A stretch of 64,000 nucleotides of DNA from Nicotiana tabacum. Lineage: Eukaryota; Streptophyta; Magnoliopsida; Solanales; Solanaceae. The stretch lies in contig NC_134085.1 of the NCBI RefSeq assembly GCF_000715075.1, positions 154,408,178-154,472,177 on the forward strand. Direction: 5' to 3'. Numbering within the stretch: position 1 is the stretch's first letter; the number at the start of each line of letters is the position of its first letter. The notes below the pieces were generated by a model. The model saw only the letters and a list, made by a program, of their open reading frames with translations. It was not told where the DNA came from and made no database searches. Shown piece after piece: positions 1 through 11,058 of the stretch. Position numbers and translations under genes: made by a program.

Positions 1-337
1 TTATTTTAATAATTTACCTTCCTAAACTCGGGTGCGCATTTATGTGACCCAAATCCAAATCTAAACAACTTTAGATAAAATGTGTCGTAGACCGTAGGTG
101 CATTTATGTGACGTGGTTCAAGACATATTTTAGATGATGTTGAATTTTTCTAAAATTAATTAAAAACGGTTAATAATTTAAAATTACACCATAGGCTAAA
201 ACATGTACTAAAATCAAATAAATAGGCCAATTATAACAGTTGAGTAACCGTGCTAGAACCACGGAACTCGGGAATGCCTAACACCTTCTCTCGAGTTAAC
301 AGATTTCCTTACCCGGATTTCTGTGTTCGCGGACTAT
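1..337 (+). repeat. 5' LTR of element B, U5 part, first piece
   Basis: U5 part of a Tat-type LTR, homologous to 45478-45814. It ends where element A inserted; the last five bases ACTAT (333-337) reappear at 9724-9728. Two U5 stem-loops lie at 248-297. The LTR resumes at 9729. Confidence 0.92.
248..297 (+). promoter_or_regulatory. U5 stem-loops H1 and H2 (element B 5' LTR)
   Basis: H1 (248-264) is CCGTG, a 7-nt loop, then CACGG. H2 (265-297) pairs AACTCGGGA with TCTCGAGTT, nine pairs including one G-U, around a loop containing CCTAACACC. The same structures occur in the other five Tat LTR copies here. They would lie in the 5' leader of genomic RNA, upstream of the primer site. Function is inference. 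Confidence 0.6.
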
Positions 338-429
338 TGTCACACCTCCTTTTTCACTACACCCGTAAGGGCGTAAAGGAGTTTTTCCATTTATAGGACA
401 ATCGGAATGGGATTTAATTATTAATTATT

Positions 430-466
430 CAGAGTCGCCACTTGGGAGATTAATGGTGTCCCAAGT
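430..466 (-). promoter_or_regulatory. U5 stem-loop H3 and primer-site-like motif (element A left LTR)
   Basis: The minus strand carries TGGCGACTCTG (430-440), identical to the first 11 bases of A's own primer site. Overlapping by one base is a perfect 8-bp inverted repeat, ACTTGGGA (440-447) and TCCCAAGT (459-466). Confidence 0.6.
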
Positions 467-546
467 CACCGGTTGAGCCCCGAACCGAGGAAAAATATGA
501 CTCTGTTACAGCCCGCGAACCAGAAATCCGAGTAAGGAATTCTGTT

Positions 547-596
547 AACCCGAGAGAAGGTGTTAGACATTCCCGAGTTCCGTGGTTCTAGAACGG
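547..596 (-). promoter_or_regulatory. U5 stem-loops H1 and H2 (element A left LTR)
   Basis: Read on the minus strand, H1 is at 580-596 with one mismatch at the top of the stem, and H2 at 547-579 pairs AACTCGGGA with TCTCGGGTT (two G-U pairs). Same order as in the other Tat LTRs. Confidence 0.55.
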
Positions 597-2048
597 TCGC
601 TTAACTATTGTATTTAATTTTATCTAATTTTGATACATGCTAGCTTATGTGCTTTTTATTTATAAACCTCTTTTATCATTATTTTTCACGAGAGTTGCAA
701 CGTCGTGAAAATGTGTCTCGAATCACGTCACATCAATGCACCCGTGGTTATTGACACATTCCAACTCCGTTGAGATTTGGACTTGGGTCGCATCAATGCG
801 CACCCGAGTTTAAGAAAGTAATTTTATTAGAAACGCTCCTAAAGGGTCTAACGCGTTGTTATCTTTAGGGAAAGCCGCGAAATTTTCTAAACGGCTCATC
901 CCGAAGTCTAAAATATTTTTAATCAACCATTGGGTCCCCGCATTTGTGATTTTGTTTGGGCGAGGCTCGTTTCGCTTATTTTAAAGGTAAACCTAAAACG
1001 ACTACGTTTTCTACTTTTCGATTTCGTCTAGGATAAAGAAGGGAAAGTTCTAATTGATTGTATTCGAGATCCGGGCATTAAGTTCAAGTCCGGGTCCAAA
1101 AAAAAAGGACGAACCTTTTAGCTTGAGCCCGCTACCTAACCCAAAACCCAAATTTCGCATAACAATCAAACCTTGAATTGAAATCTTGGGAAACAGGCCC
1201 AACACACGAGCCCAATCCACGGCTCAACATCTGACCCCAAGTCCATTGTGGGATCGATTTCCATGGACCAAATAGGCCCAGAATTTTCCACTGAAACGAT
1301 CCTCTTGCAAATGCGCTTGACAATCTGGGCTTATGAGGCCCAAATTAAGATGAGGCCAAATTTCCAAGTGTAGTAAAAAAACGAGTTTCCTTATTTTCAT
1401 GTTTACCCAAAGCATGGATATGCTAACATTTCTTATCCAACATCTAACATGAGTTACGCATTTATGAAGCAATAGGCAACAAAATCAACTAAGCTAGCAG
1501 GAGCATATTCAGTTTAACTATTGCTAGTACTCGCCCACTAAGGCCTACACATTTCCAAGTATGCATGCATACATCTGTGGGTTAAACTGGAAATACCCAT
1601 GCTTCATAAATCATTTCCTTAACACAGTACGCTTCCAGTTAAGGATTTAATCAGTCCAAATCATTAACAACAGTCCAAATCACGAACCAAAGTTACAGTC
1701 AATTATAAGGAAAGTATTAAAACAACTATAATCTCCAATAAATTATGCCTCCATCTCTTTTCATTTCAACCGAAATTCTACATAATCCTGAGTTGTACGA
1801 TGTGTACCTGAAATTGGAGTTCAAACAAAAGGAGAAAAGTAGAAGCAGTCACCAGCGATCACTAATAGAACTCCAACGCAGCCCAGAAATATGTAGCAAC
1901 ACAGATGTAACCCAGCCAAACTAGGAGTGATTTTAGAATCAACACAAAGCCTCAAAATACTTTCAGATGTTTTGAGCACTCAATTGCAGAACAGAAATGA
2001 ATAACACAAAAGCAAAATCTGGAAATCGACTGAAAAAGGCTATGAAAC

Positions 2049-2439
2049 GTGTTTCTGCTCATTTCTTGCTTTCTCTTTCTCTTTTTGTTTTTCCGCTCTC
2101 TTCTTTCCTTCTCTCTTTTTCTCACTCCCTTCTTTTCTCTCTCTCTTTCTTACATTTTGCTGTTACGATTACGGTCGAATCCTATGGATATTGACTATGT
2201 ATCGTGACCCCGCACGAATCAGACCAAACGTAGTTCGTGAAAAATAAATGCAACAATGACGGGTGGAAATAAGAATAATTTTTTTTTGAAAATTTCATTT
2301 TTCATTACTAAAACAAACTATTACAAACTAAACATTCTCCGGAATGAAACTAACAGACGCAAAATAAAAGCAAACACAGACTCTAAGATAACGGACAGTC
2401 GAAGGACAGACTCAAAAGGTAGAAAACTACAAACATGGC
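2049..2439 (-). other. Spacer after ORF1 in element A
   Basis: Non-coding remnant between the ORF1 stop and the deletion junction. On the minus strand it has an A-rich stretch, the boundary module (2173-2236) and a purine-rich tract (about 2050-2160), which corresponds to the post-ORF1 tract of element B at 13337-13550. Short ORFs here are low-complexity readings of that tract. Confidence 0.7.
2173..2236 (-). other. Boundary module after ORF1 (element A)
   Basis: Minus strand contains GAACTACG, then CTGATTC, then GATACATAG, then GGATTCGACC. It matches the B copy at 13268-13331 in sequence and position (directly after ORF1, next to the purine-rich tract). Role unknown. Confidence 0.65.
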
Positions 2440-4494
2440 CTATGCATACTCTAGTGCTTCAAACTTAGGTGTCCGCGGGGCATCGTTCGGCCTCGCCATG
2501 TACCTAGGATCCAAATCCCTTTCAAGCTACTCTAATTCATTCATGGTTCGTTTCACATAGATCATCACTGCGGAGATAAAAGTAGTAGGGTCATGTCTTC
2601 ACAAACCCGGCATCTCCTGAAAATGGCATGAGCAATGGATCTAATCCTGTCTTTTGTTTGCTTCTTTTCTATAAGCAATCGTCTTATCTCACCACTGCAT
2701 GTCTTTAAAGCTCGGGAGTCCTGCAGGTGTTGATCTTGCAACTGCTGCACTTCTACCTCCATTTGGGCCAACAAGTCGTAACAATGTCCACTTTCAATTC
2801 CAAAATCTCTAGCTTGCCTAACCATTTTACCCTCAAGAGCAACCATTTTTCTCTTTAAATCGGCAACAATTTTTCTCATGGTACCTTTTCAACTGATTCA
2901 AGTACTGGCGACGCTCCTCTGTTCTGGTATCCCACTGTGCTTTAAGCTCTGCCACGATATTTTCGGATTTATCTAATTCATCCCGCCATTCCCTGACTTC
3001 GTTTTCCAATCTTTTTATCAATTGCTCATCGGATCAGCTCCTCGATTTCTTATCGACGGTTATCTTCAATTGCCGGATTTGGGCCCTAAGTGCTTTGTTT
3101 TCTCGAGCCAGTCTGTTCTTTTCACCTTGATCCGCGACAACCTGTACACTGTTCTCGAATTTCAGACTCTCAACTTGCTGCTTCAGTTTATTAATCTCAA
3201 CTTGATAGCCTTCTTCCTTTGCTAACCAGTCTCATTGCTCTTGGGACGACTTGGCGAAATCTTCGAGATGAGGTCTTTTAACCGGTCTCCCGCACGCCAC
3301 GTCACCTCTGAACCAATCATGATACCCCGGGGCAACTTCCCCTTTAGCCCTATCTGACACACAAGTGTTCGCCATCAAATGTTGACACTCACTCCAGATT
3401 TGGCGGACCTCTTCTTCGGGGAACCGACCGTCAGGACTAATTTCGACCACTTGGGTACTCAGATCTTCATCTCTCGGTACTACTTGATACCTACCGAGTT
3501 GCCTCAGAACCCGATATGGTGTATAGGGCTGGATGCTTTTGAGTCCCATCAACAGAAAATGCGGCCGGGCTGCTGGCATATATATGACTTCTTCGACAGG
3601 CAACCATCCAAGCACCCACTATATCTGACTGGCAGTGAGGGTCCGAAATAATGATGTCCAGGCCGTGACTCCTTCAGGTAGACTAGCCCCTTTGATTCTT
3701 ACACATTCTCCTATACAAGTTTTCTCAAACGAACCATAACTCAATAACTGAGAGCGGGAGCACAAATGCTCAGTCATCCACATTTGTAACAACAAGTTAC
3801 ATCCCTCAAAAAATTTGCCCCCGGCTTTGCAAGCCGTGAGAGCCCAGAAGAGGTCAGCCACGATCATAGGTGCTAAAGTGCTTTTCCCCATGGTTTGCAA
3901 AGTACTGACGACCCCCACTACTTTCAAATCAATAGTACCATCTTTCCTTGGGAATATTATGAGGCCCAGAAAGGCTATCATAAAAGCCACACGTCTGTGT
4001 TCCTCCCATTTTTGTCGGTTACTTATACTGCATAGCTTAAAGTTTAGATTATTGAACCCGCCTACGTGGCCATATCTATTATATATGAAGCAGAAACTGC
4101 AGAAACCCTTTGCAAAATCTGGATGATGAACTATTCGGGGTATTTTCAAGGAATCCAAGAACCGGTGTATGGTAATGGCCTTGGGAGCAATTAAGTATTT
4201 GAACCTCAATGGAGCTTGATCACTTCCGATATACCCCGCTATTTCTTCCAATGTTGGGGTGAGCTAAAAGTCCGAGAAATGAAATACATTATGTGCCGAA
4301 TCCCAAAGAGCGACCAATGCCCTGATAATATTCCCCCGAGGCTGAATGTCTAATAAATCCGGAAGATCTTTCAAATATTTTTTCACTTCGTCTTGCCCCT
4401 CTTTGCCTAAATCATTCCACCATAATTGCAACTCAAAAGGGATTTTGGTCATTATTGAAAAAGGCTCATTTATCATTGTGCTCATCCTGCACAT
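2440..4494 (-). pseudogene. ORF1 of element A, plant-mobile-domain-like with coiled coil, broken
   Basis: This is the extra ORF that precedes gag in Tat/Ogre elements. The N-terminal part shows WWNDLGKEGQ, a WDSAHNVFHFSDF stretch, EEIAGYIG, FPRKDGTIDL, FFEGCNLLLQMWMTEHL and YRVLRQLGRYQ, the pattern I associate with the plant mobile domain/DUF7745-like family. The C-terminal third is charged and coiled-coil-like, with a CEDMT motif near the end. In-frame stops occur near 4266, 3616, 3235 and 3050, and frameshifts near 2880 and 2600; the expected stop is at 2440-2442. Function is unknown; a role in nuclear targeting or assembly would be a guess. No gag follows because of the deletion. Confidence 0.85.
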
Positions 4495-5792
4495 TTATTA
4501 AGCGATTAAGCAAAAGAAAAACATTTATTTGACTCAAAAAAAAAACTATCTATAGCTTGACTCAAAATTACCTATATACTTTTAAATTTTACAGATGAAG
4601 AACTCGACTCTCAAACGCGGCCTTTCAGTACTTCGGGAACCAAGATTTTAAGGCTGTGAATGTCAACCGATCACAAATCAAAAATTGACCAAAATTGCCG
4701 TTTTTGCAAAGTCAGCCTTCCAGCCCTCCGTTTGGGAATATTTGGCTATTTTTTGACAAAAATGGCATCAACTGGTTTATTTATGACAAAAATTAAAATT
4801 TTGATATTTTTTGGTTATTTTTGCAAAGGGGAGGTTGGACCCGATAAGGGTTGCCTACGTATCTCACGCCCTGTGAGAATCAAACCATCCGTAGTTCGGG
4901 CGAATTAACCGAACTATTTTACAACAATACTCTTTTTCATTTTCATTTTTTCTTTTTTAACAAACAACAAACAACCTATTTTTCCAAACTAAGAATAAAA
5001 GACTCTTTTTCTTTTTCAACAAACACTTTCCAAAAATAATAGACTCTTTTTTCCCTATTTTTCTTTTGCTTTTAGTAAAACAGACTATTAGAAATAAAGC
5101 ATTTTCTTTTTTCATTTTCTCAAAATTTCGGTAGAGTTTCGACAGTGTTTGGGCATTGGGTTTTTCTAGGATAATCAATTAACTCCCTAACTGTTATTTC
5201 TCCTTTTTCCTTTTTTTTTCTTTTTTTCTCAATTTTCCAACATTTTCGAGATGCAGAAACCGGTCAACATGCAGGTTCGAACAAATAAATGCACAGCACA
5301 AGAGAATGCATCAGGATGGTCTTTTCATTTCAGGTTGCTAGTCCTAGACGGACCCAACCCCTGTGTTGAGTCGCCTAAGTCAAATGCAACGTGATGCAAA
5401 TAAGCATTCCTACTAGGGATCCGACATGAAGTCACGTTATTCTATGTTCAAAACCTGGGTCAGTGTTCTAGACTGTGTACCCGAGCGAACAACTCGAGTC
5501 GAGGAGGGGGCAACTTACCGGGAACCAAAAGGCCATCCGGCTTCGTAACTTGTCCGGCCTCTTTCTTACTTCAAGGTATGACACTAACAGAATAGGGAGT
5601 CTCAACCAGTAAGCACATCCCAGAGGTGAAGAGAGAAGGGTGTTGGCACAGTTTATATACAGTTCAGATAATATCAAAGCGGTAACATTTAGCACATTCA
5701 ACATAAAACATGTAGGAAAATCAGATACAATCAAATACAATAATTTATCTAAGCTCGAATTCTGAACCCTGAACCAGAGATTCTGGGTTCGA
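4495..5792 (-). other. 5' leader of element A
   Basis: Untranslated leader between primer site and ORF1, colinear with 9935-11058 of B. It holds the leader copy of the boundary module (4835-4897), a T-rich stretch on the plus strand (purine-rich in sense), and a TATA-like motif about 135 nt after the primer site (5650-5661). Only spurious ORFs. Confidence 0.75.
4835..4897 (-). other. Boundary module in the leader (element A)
   Basis: Minus strand: GAACTACG, TTGATTCTCAC, GATACGTAGGCAACCC, CGGGTCCAAC. Nearly the same as 10675-10737 in B and 55481-55543 in D. Confidence 0.65.
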
Positions 5793-5810
5793 TCCCTAGC
5801 AGAGTCGCCA
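5793..5810 (-). promoter_or_regulatory. Primer-binding site of element A
   Basis: On the minus strand the 18 bases TGGCGACTCTGCTAGGGA start four bases after the LTR end. Published Ogre elements use a tRNA-Arg primer with a similar site; I could not check the tRNA match. Confidence 0.88.
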
Positions 5811-5907
5811 GAGCTGTCACACCTCCTTTTTTCACTACACCCGTAAGGGCGTAAAGCAGTTTTTCCATTTAAAGGACAATCGGAACGGGATTTAATTATT
5901 AATTATT

Positions 5908-5944
5908 CAGAGTCGCCACTTGGGAGATTAATGGTGTCCCAAGT
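5908..5944 (-). promoter_or_regulatory. U5 stem-loop H3 and primer-site-like motif (element A 5' LTR)
   Basis: Primer-site-like 11-mer at 5908-5918; inverted repeat ACTTGGGA (5918-5925) and TCCCAAGT (5937-5944). It lies about 100 bases from the true primer site of the same element. Confidence 0.6.
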
Positions 5945-6023
5945 CACTGGTTGAGCCCAAAACGAGGAAAAATATGACTCTGTTACAGTCCGCGAACCAG
6001 AAATCCGAGTAAGGAATTCTGTT

Positions 6024-6073
6024 AATCCGAGAGAAGGTGTTAGGCATTCTCGAGTTCCGTGGTTCTAGCACGA
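6024..6073 (-). promoter_or_regulatory. U5 stem-loops H1 and H2 (element A 5' LTR)
   Basis: H2 (6024-6056) pairs AACTCGAGA with TCTCGGATT, where a G-to-A change on one side still pairs. H1 (6057-6073) has one C-to-U change giving a G-U pair. Confidence 0.55.
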
Positions 6074-7678
6074 TCGCTTAACTGTTGTATTTAATTTTAT
6101 ATGATTTTGATACATGCTAGCCTATGTGCTTTTTATTTATAAACTGCTTTTATCATTATTTTTAACGAGAGTTGCAACGTCGTGAAAATGTGTCTCGAAC
6201 CACGTCACATCAATGCACCCGTGGTTATTGATACATTCCAACTCCGTTGAGATTTGGACTTGGGTCGCATCAATGCGCACCCGAGTTTAAGAAAGTAATT
6301 TTATTAGAAATGCTCCTAAAGGGTCTAACGCGTTGTTATATTTAGGGAAAGCCGCGAAATTCGCTAAACGGCTCATCCCGAAGTCTAAAATATTTTTAAT
6401 CAACCATTGGGGCCCCGCATTTGTGATTTTGTTTGGGCGAGGCTCGTTTCGCTTATTTTAAAGGTAAACCTAAAACGACTACGTTTTCTGCTTTTCGATT
6501 TCGTCTAGGATAAAGAAGGGAATGTTCTAATTGATTGTATTCGAGATCCGGGCATTAAGTTCAAGTCCGGGTCCAAACAAAAGGACGAACCTTTTAGCTT
6601 GAGCCCGCTACCTAACCCAAAACCCAAATTTTGCATAACAATCAAACCTTGAATTGAAATCTTGGGAAACAGGCCCAACACACGAGCCCAATCCACGGCT
6701 CAACATCTGACCCCAAGGCCATTGTGGGATCGATTTCCATGGACCAAATAGGCCCAGAATTTTCCACTGAAACGATCCTCTTGCAAATGCGCTTGACAAT
6801 CTGGGCTTATGAGGCCCAAATTCAGATGAGGCCAAATTTCCAAGTGTAGTTAAAAAACGGGTTTCCTTATTTTCATGTTTACCCAAATCATGGACATGCT
6901 AACATTTCTTATCCAACATCTAACATGAGTTACGCATTTATGAAGCAATAGGCAACAAATCAACTAAGCTAGCAGGAGCATATTCAGTTTAACTATTGCT
7001 AGTACTCGCCCACTAAGGCCTACACATTTCCAAGTATACAGGCATACATCTCTAGGTTAAACTGGAAACACCCAAGCTTCATAAATCATTTCCTTAACAC
7101 AGTCAGCTGCCAGTTAAGGATTTAATCAGTCCAAATCATTAACAACAGTCCAAATCACGAACCAAAGTTACAGTCAATTATAAGGAAAGTATTAAAACAA
7201 CTGTAATCTCCAATAAATTATGCCTCCATCTCTTTTCATTTCAACCGAAATTCTACATAATCATGAGTTGTACGATGTGTAACTGAAATTGGAGTTCAAA
7301 CAAAAGGAGAAAAGTAGAAGCAGTCAGCAGCAATCACTGATAGAACTCCAACGCAGCCTAGAAATATGTAGCAATACAGATGTAACCCATTCAAACTAGG
7401 AGTGATTTTAGAATCAACACAAAGCCTCGAAATACTTTCAGATGTTTTGAGCACTCAATTAAAGAACAGAAATGAATAACACAAAAGCAGAATGTGGAAA
7501 TCGACTGAAAAAGGCTATGAAACAGTGAAAATATTTTTTTGGTTTTCTATTTTTTGATGTTTTTGTATTTTTGTATACTTGAATTCAAAATACCACTCTG
7601 AAATTTAGAAGAAAAGCTTTTGGTCGGGATTTTTGGGCTCAAAAGAAGAAGACCCCTTCCCCAAGGCATTGGGATGTC

Positions 7679-7687
7679 AATTTATAG
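7679..7687 (-). promoter_or_regulatory. Putative TATA box of element A 5' LTR
   Basis: Minus strand CCTATAAATTGACA in the middle of the LTR. Position fits a U3/R boundary, but no transcription start is shown. Confidence 0.5.
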
Positions 7688-9073
7688 GAAATTAGGGGAT
7701 AAGAATCATATCTTTTGGGTTTTTATTTTAGTCCCTCATTTATTAACTTGTTACCCAAGCTAGTGTCCTAAATTGATTTGAAATTTACACTAAAGTACGA
7801 TTCTAGAATGCCCTAGGATGCTCTTTTACCCACAAAATACCTACACTACCCTTACCCTTACTTTGGAATTACTAATCCTAAAGAAACTACCCTTTTCTAT
7901 GCCTAAAATGCCCTTCCACTAGTCTGAAATTTACAGACTAGAGTTAACTGATCCCAACCCTTTACCCTAGCCAGAGTTTGACTGAGGTTAGCCCAAAACA
8001 AAGGGTTCCATTCAGCTATAACCAACCAGGTTCACTTCTAATACAAAATGTCCCAACTGAGTCATCCTACCAATTAATCCTAATGCATAATCAAACCAAT
8101 AATCAAACGAAATTGATCATTAATTTGAGAATAGCCTAGCTAACACTTATCACGGAGTCATTAATTCATAAGCAAGAAACAGAACAAGAGAAAGGCAGAA
8201 CAAAGGCCTGGGAACATTAGAACAAAGGTCAAATCCTGAACGGTGTTAACATATTTAATTAATAAACCCTATTTTATGAACAACACTAAAATATGATTAA
8301 TAAATTATCAACCCAAATGGCCAATTAAACTAGCCTAGGTCCTCCTGTTAACTGAAGCGGACTTAGAAACAATGACATGAACTAAACTAACATAATGAAA
8401 TTTAAGCCTGAACCAGTAATAAACCAAAATTGACTATGACTGATTTCCAAAAATCAAACAAACTGAAGGGAGAAGAAGAAGAAGGGAATATGAGACTATA
8501 TTAAATAAAAATCGACTCAGAGAGTTGAAGAAAAACTTACCAATGGAGCTAAACCTCCGATTAATCACTGCTTGTTCAAATTTTTACAAATTTTTGACTC
8601 GTAACATCCCTAACCATGTGTTTTCACAATAAACACATGGTTAAGGATAGTACGGTCCAAAATCACAAGATTTTGTGTTAGGGCTTTGACCGAAATTTTC
8701 AGATTTGAAGTCCGAGCTACTTCACTAGGATTCGAAGGAAAATAGCCATGGATTTGGGTTGAAGGAAGTGTGGGGATTGTGTGGTATGATTTTGGACGGG
8801 TTTGGACAAACTTGCGAACTGTCCGGAAACTATAAAATCGATATTCGACGAGTTCTGGCCGGATTCGAGGAAAAGCAAATACAGGACTGGAAAGAGGTGA
8901 AAGAGGGGAGTTGATGGTGTTAATTGGGTGACCGTTGGTGTAGTTGAAGTTCACCGCCGGCGAGGGATTTGGGGGCGGCATGGATTAGGGTTTGTGAGGG
9001 TGAATGAGACGATACAAATGGGGTAGGGGGCGTTTCGGACATTTATATACAAAACATCCTAGTTAGATCCGGA

Positions 9074-9131
9074 CCGTTGGATTGATGAGATCCAACGGTC
9101 GTGATTGAGGGTTGGGGAAACGACGTCGTTT
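9074..9131. promoter_or_regulatory. U3 palindromes (ACGT core and MYB-like inverted repeat)
   Basis: Inverted repeat CCGTTGGAT (9074-9082) and ATCCAACGG (9090-9098), followed by the self-complementary AAACGACGTCGTTT (9118-9131) with an ACGT core. A similar palindrome occurs in B (30217-30230) and a longer one in D (51904-51940). ACGT cores are typical bZIP sites and AACGG a MYB site; regulatory use is inference. Confidence 0.45.
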
Positions 9132-9728
9132 CATTGACTGGGAGGAGGACCGGGTAAGGGATTGGGCCTGGGTGGTTTGGTCGGTGGAAATGGGTATTGG
9201 GCTAAGGGAATTGGATCAAAATGGCCCAGATTGGTCTTTTGAAGGGCCACCCCTTTTAAACTCTTATTTTTCTTTCTCTTTTATTTCTTTTATCCATTTT
9301 GTATTTTGTTTTCCACTTTGTGTTTCATATATATACCTATATATATATATTTTTCTGATTTTATAAAAAGGCAAAAATTAAAATGAATTCCCAACATATT
9401 TCAAAATTAAACTAATTAATTCCTAAAACTATTTTAAAAACGACTCCAGGATGAATTCGCGATTAAACAATTAAAAATGCAAAAATGGACTCTTTTTGTT
9501 ATTTTCCATATATTTTGTTCTAAAACCCCTAATTAATCTTAAAATAAGAAGTTAAATCCTAAAAGCAAATGCCAATTGTATTTTTGTATTTTCATATAAA
9601 TTAAAAAAATAAACAAATGGAAATGCAACCAATTGAAACAAAATTCACAAAATTATGAGGAAAATCTTTTTTATTTGACTTTTGGGCATAATTCATATAT
9701 AGGGCAAAAATCACGTGCTCACAACTAT

Positions 9729-9912
9729 AATATAGAGTCAATCTTTTCCTCGATTCGGGATTTGAACTAGTGACTTGGGACACCATACAACTATCCCAAG
9801 TGGCGACTCTGAATTTTAAAGAAAATAATCCCGTTTCGATTGTCACTTTAAGTTGAAAAAAAACTCCCTTATATACCCCTTCTCGGGGGGTAGGTAAAAA
9901 GGAGGTGTGACA
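9729..9912 (+). repeat. 5' LTR of element B, last piece
   Basis: Continues the LTR interrupted by element A and matches 45814-45998. Contains stem-loop H3 (9773-9801) and the primer-site-like TGGCGACTCTG (9801-9811), and ends GGTGTGACA. Confidence 0.92.
9773..9811 (+). promoter_or_regulatory. U5 stem-loop H3 and primer-site-like motif (element B 5' LTR)
   Basis: ACTTGGGA (9773-9780) pairs perfectly with TCCCAAGT (9794-9801), directly followed by GGCGACTCTG. The true primer site begins 116 bases downstream. Confidence 0.6.
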
Positions 9913-9916
9913 GCTA

Positions 9917-9934
9917 TGGTGACTCTGCTTGGGA
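9917..9934 (+). promoter_or_regulatory. Primer-binding site of element B
   Basis: TGGTGACTCTGCTTGGGA, four bases after the LTR end. It differs from A's site at two positions. Same tRNA class expected. Confidence 0.88.
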
Positions 9935-11058
9935 CCGAACCCAGAATCTCTGGTTCAGGGTTCAGAATTCGAGCTAAGATGAATTGTTATATTTGGTTTT
10001 ATCTGTTATCTGATTTTTATTGCATGTTTGGGCCTAATGTGCTAAATGTTACTTTTATCGCTTTGATATTATCTGATTTGTATATAAACTGCTACGAAAC
10101 TCTTCTCTTCTCATCTTCGGGGATGTGCTCGCTGGTCGAGACTCCTTATTCTGTTAGTGTCATACCTTGAAATAAGAAAGAGTCTCGGACAAGTTACTAA
10201 GCCGGATGGCCTTTTGGTTCCCGGTACGTAGCCCCCTCCTCGGCTCGAGTTGTCCGCTCGGGTACACAGTCTAGAACACATACCCAGGTTTTGAACTTAG
10301 AATAACTCAGCCTCATGTCGGATCCCTAGTAGGAACGTTTGTTTGCATCATGTGCATTTGACTTTGGAGACTTAACACAGGGGTTGGGTCTGTCTAGGAT
10401 AGGTGTAACCGAAATGAAAAGACCATCCTGATGCATCTTACTTGCTACTTGTGCATTCAGTTGCTTCGGATTTGCATGTTGACCGGCTTGTAGGGGAAAA
10501 CTTAGGGAAAGTCAATGAGAAAGCTGAGAGGGATAATTTCCTATTTTGAAAAACCGATGTCCAAAATATACTGAAACTCTGCCGAAATTTGAAAATAAAA
10601 TTTGTTTCGCTTTGGAAAAAAAAGAAGAAAAAGAAGAAAAAAATGAGTTGGTTTTTGTTTTGTCAAAATTGCCCGAACTACGCCAGTTTGATTCTCACCA
10701 GATGTGGGATACGTAGGCAACCCCCATCGGGTCCAACTTTCCTTTTTGCAAAAATAGCCCAAAAAGAACCAAAATTTTATTGTCTTTGTGGTGAATAAGT
10801 AAGGCGATGCCATTCTTGTCAAAATTAGTTGAATGTCCCTAAAAGGACGCCTGAAGGCTGTTTTTGCAAGAACAACCACCTTTGGTCTCTTTTTCGAATT
10901 TTGGGCCGGTTAGCAAGCACAGCCTTAAAATCTTCTCCCTGGAAGTGCTGAAAGGCCGTATTTGCAAAGCCGGGTTTTATTTATGAAATGTCAATTTGAA
11001 AAAAAATTAACTTTTCTTGAGCCAAATGAGTCATGATTTTGCTTAATCACCTTAATAA
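9935..11058 (+). other. 5' leader of element B
   Basis: Long untranslated leader. A TATA-like TATATAAACTG sits about 147 nt after the primer site (10079-10089). An A/G-rich run (about 10614-10650) precedes the boundary module (10675-10737), followed by imperfect repeats around TTAAAATCTTC and GAAGGC/GAAAGGC. ORFs here have no domain and sit on conserved non-coding blocks shared with A and D. Confidence 0.78.
10675..10737 (+). other. Boundary module copy 1 (element B leader)
   Basis: GAACTACG, TTTGATTCTCACC, GATACGTAGGCAACCC, CGGGTCCAAC. First of four copies in this element. Confidence 0.68.

Larger units (their letters stand above)
338..2048 (-). repeat. Truncated 3' LTR of element A
   Basis: Begins TGTCACACC, the reverse complement of the LTR end, and is colinear with the right LTR from 5815 to about 7524. 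The match stops after GGCTATGAAAC at about 2048-2050, after which internal DNA follows. U3 and its TATA box are missing, consistent with an internal deletion. Confidence 0.92.
338..9723 (-). mobile_element. Element A: deletion derivative of a Tat/Ogre-type element
   Basis: Minus-strand element inserted in the 5' LTR of B, flanked by ACTAT at 333-337 and 9724-9728. The right (5') LTR is complete, 5815-9723; the left (3') LTR keeps only 338-2048, matching 5815-7524. Between them are the primer site, leader and ORF1, but no gag, protease, RT or integrase. The left junction runs from mid-LTR straight into the purine-rich spacer that follows ORF1. One deletion therefore probably removed gag-pol, the 3' UTR, the polypurine tract and U3 of the 3' LTR. 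Confidence 0.93.
5815..9723 (-). repeat. Complete 5' LTR of element A (3909 bp)
   Basis: On the minus strand it starts TGTGAGCACGTG (9723) and ends GGTGTGACA (5815), with TG...CA ends and target duplication ACTAT on its right side. U3 holds palindromes near 9074-9098 and 9118-9131, and a TATA box near 7683. The very long part after the TATA box contains the U5 stem-loops and the primer-site-like motif. ORFs at 8610-8981 and 9112-9366 show no recognisable domain and are taken as chance. Confidence 0.93.

Noticed and set aside
8610..9366. ORFs of 123 and 84 codons in A's 5' LTR
   Set aside because: No recognisable motif, and they lie over U3 regulatory sequence.
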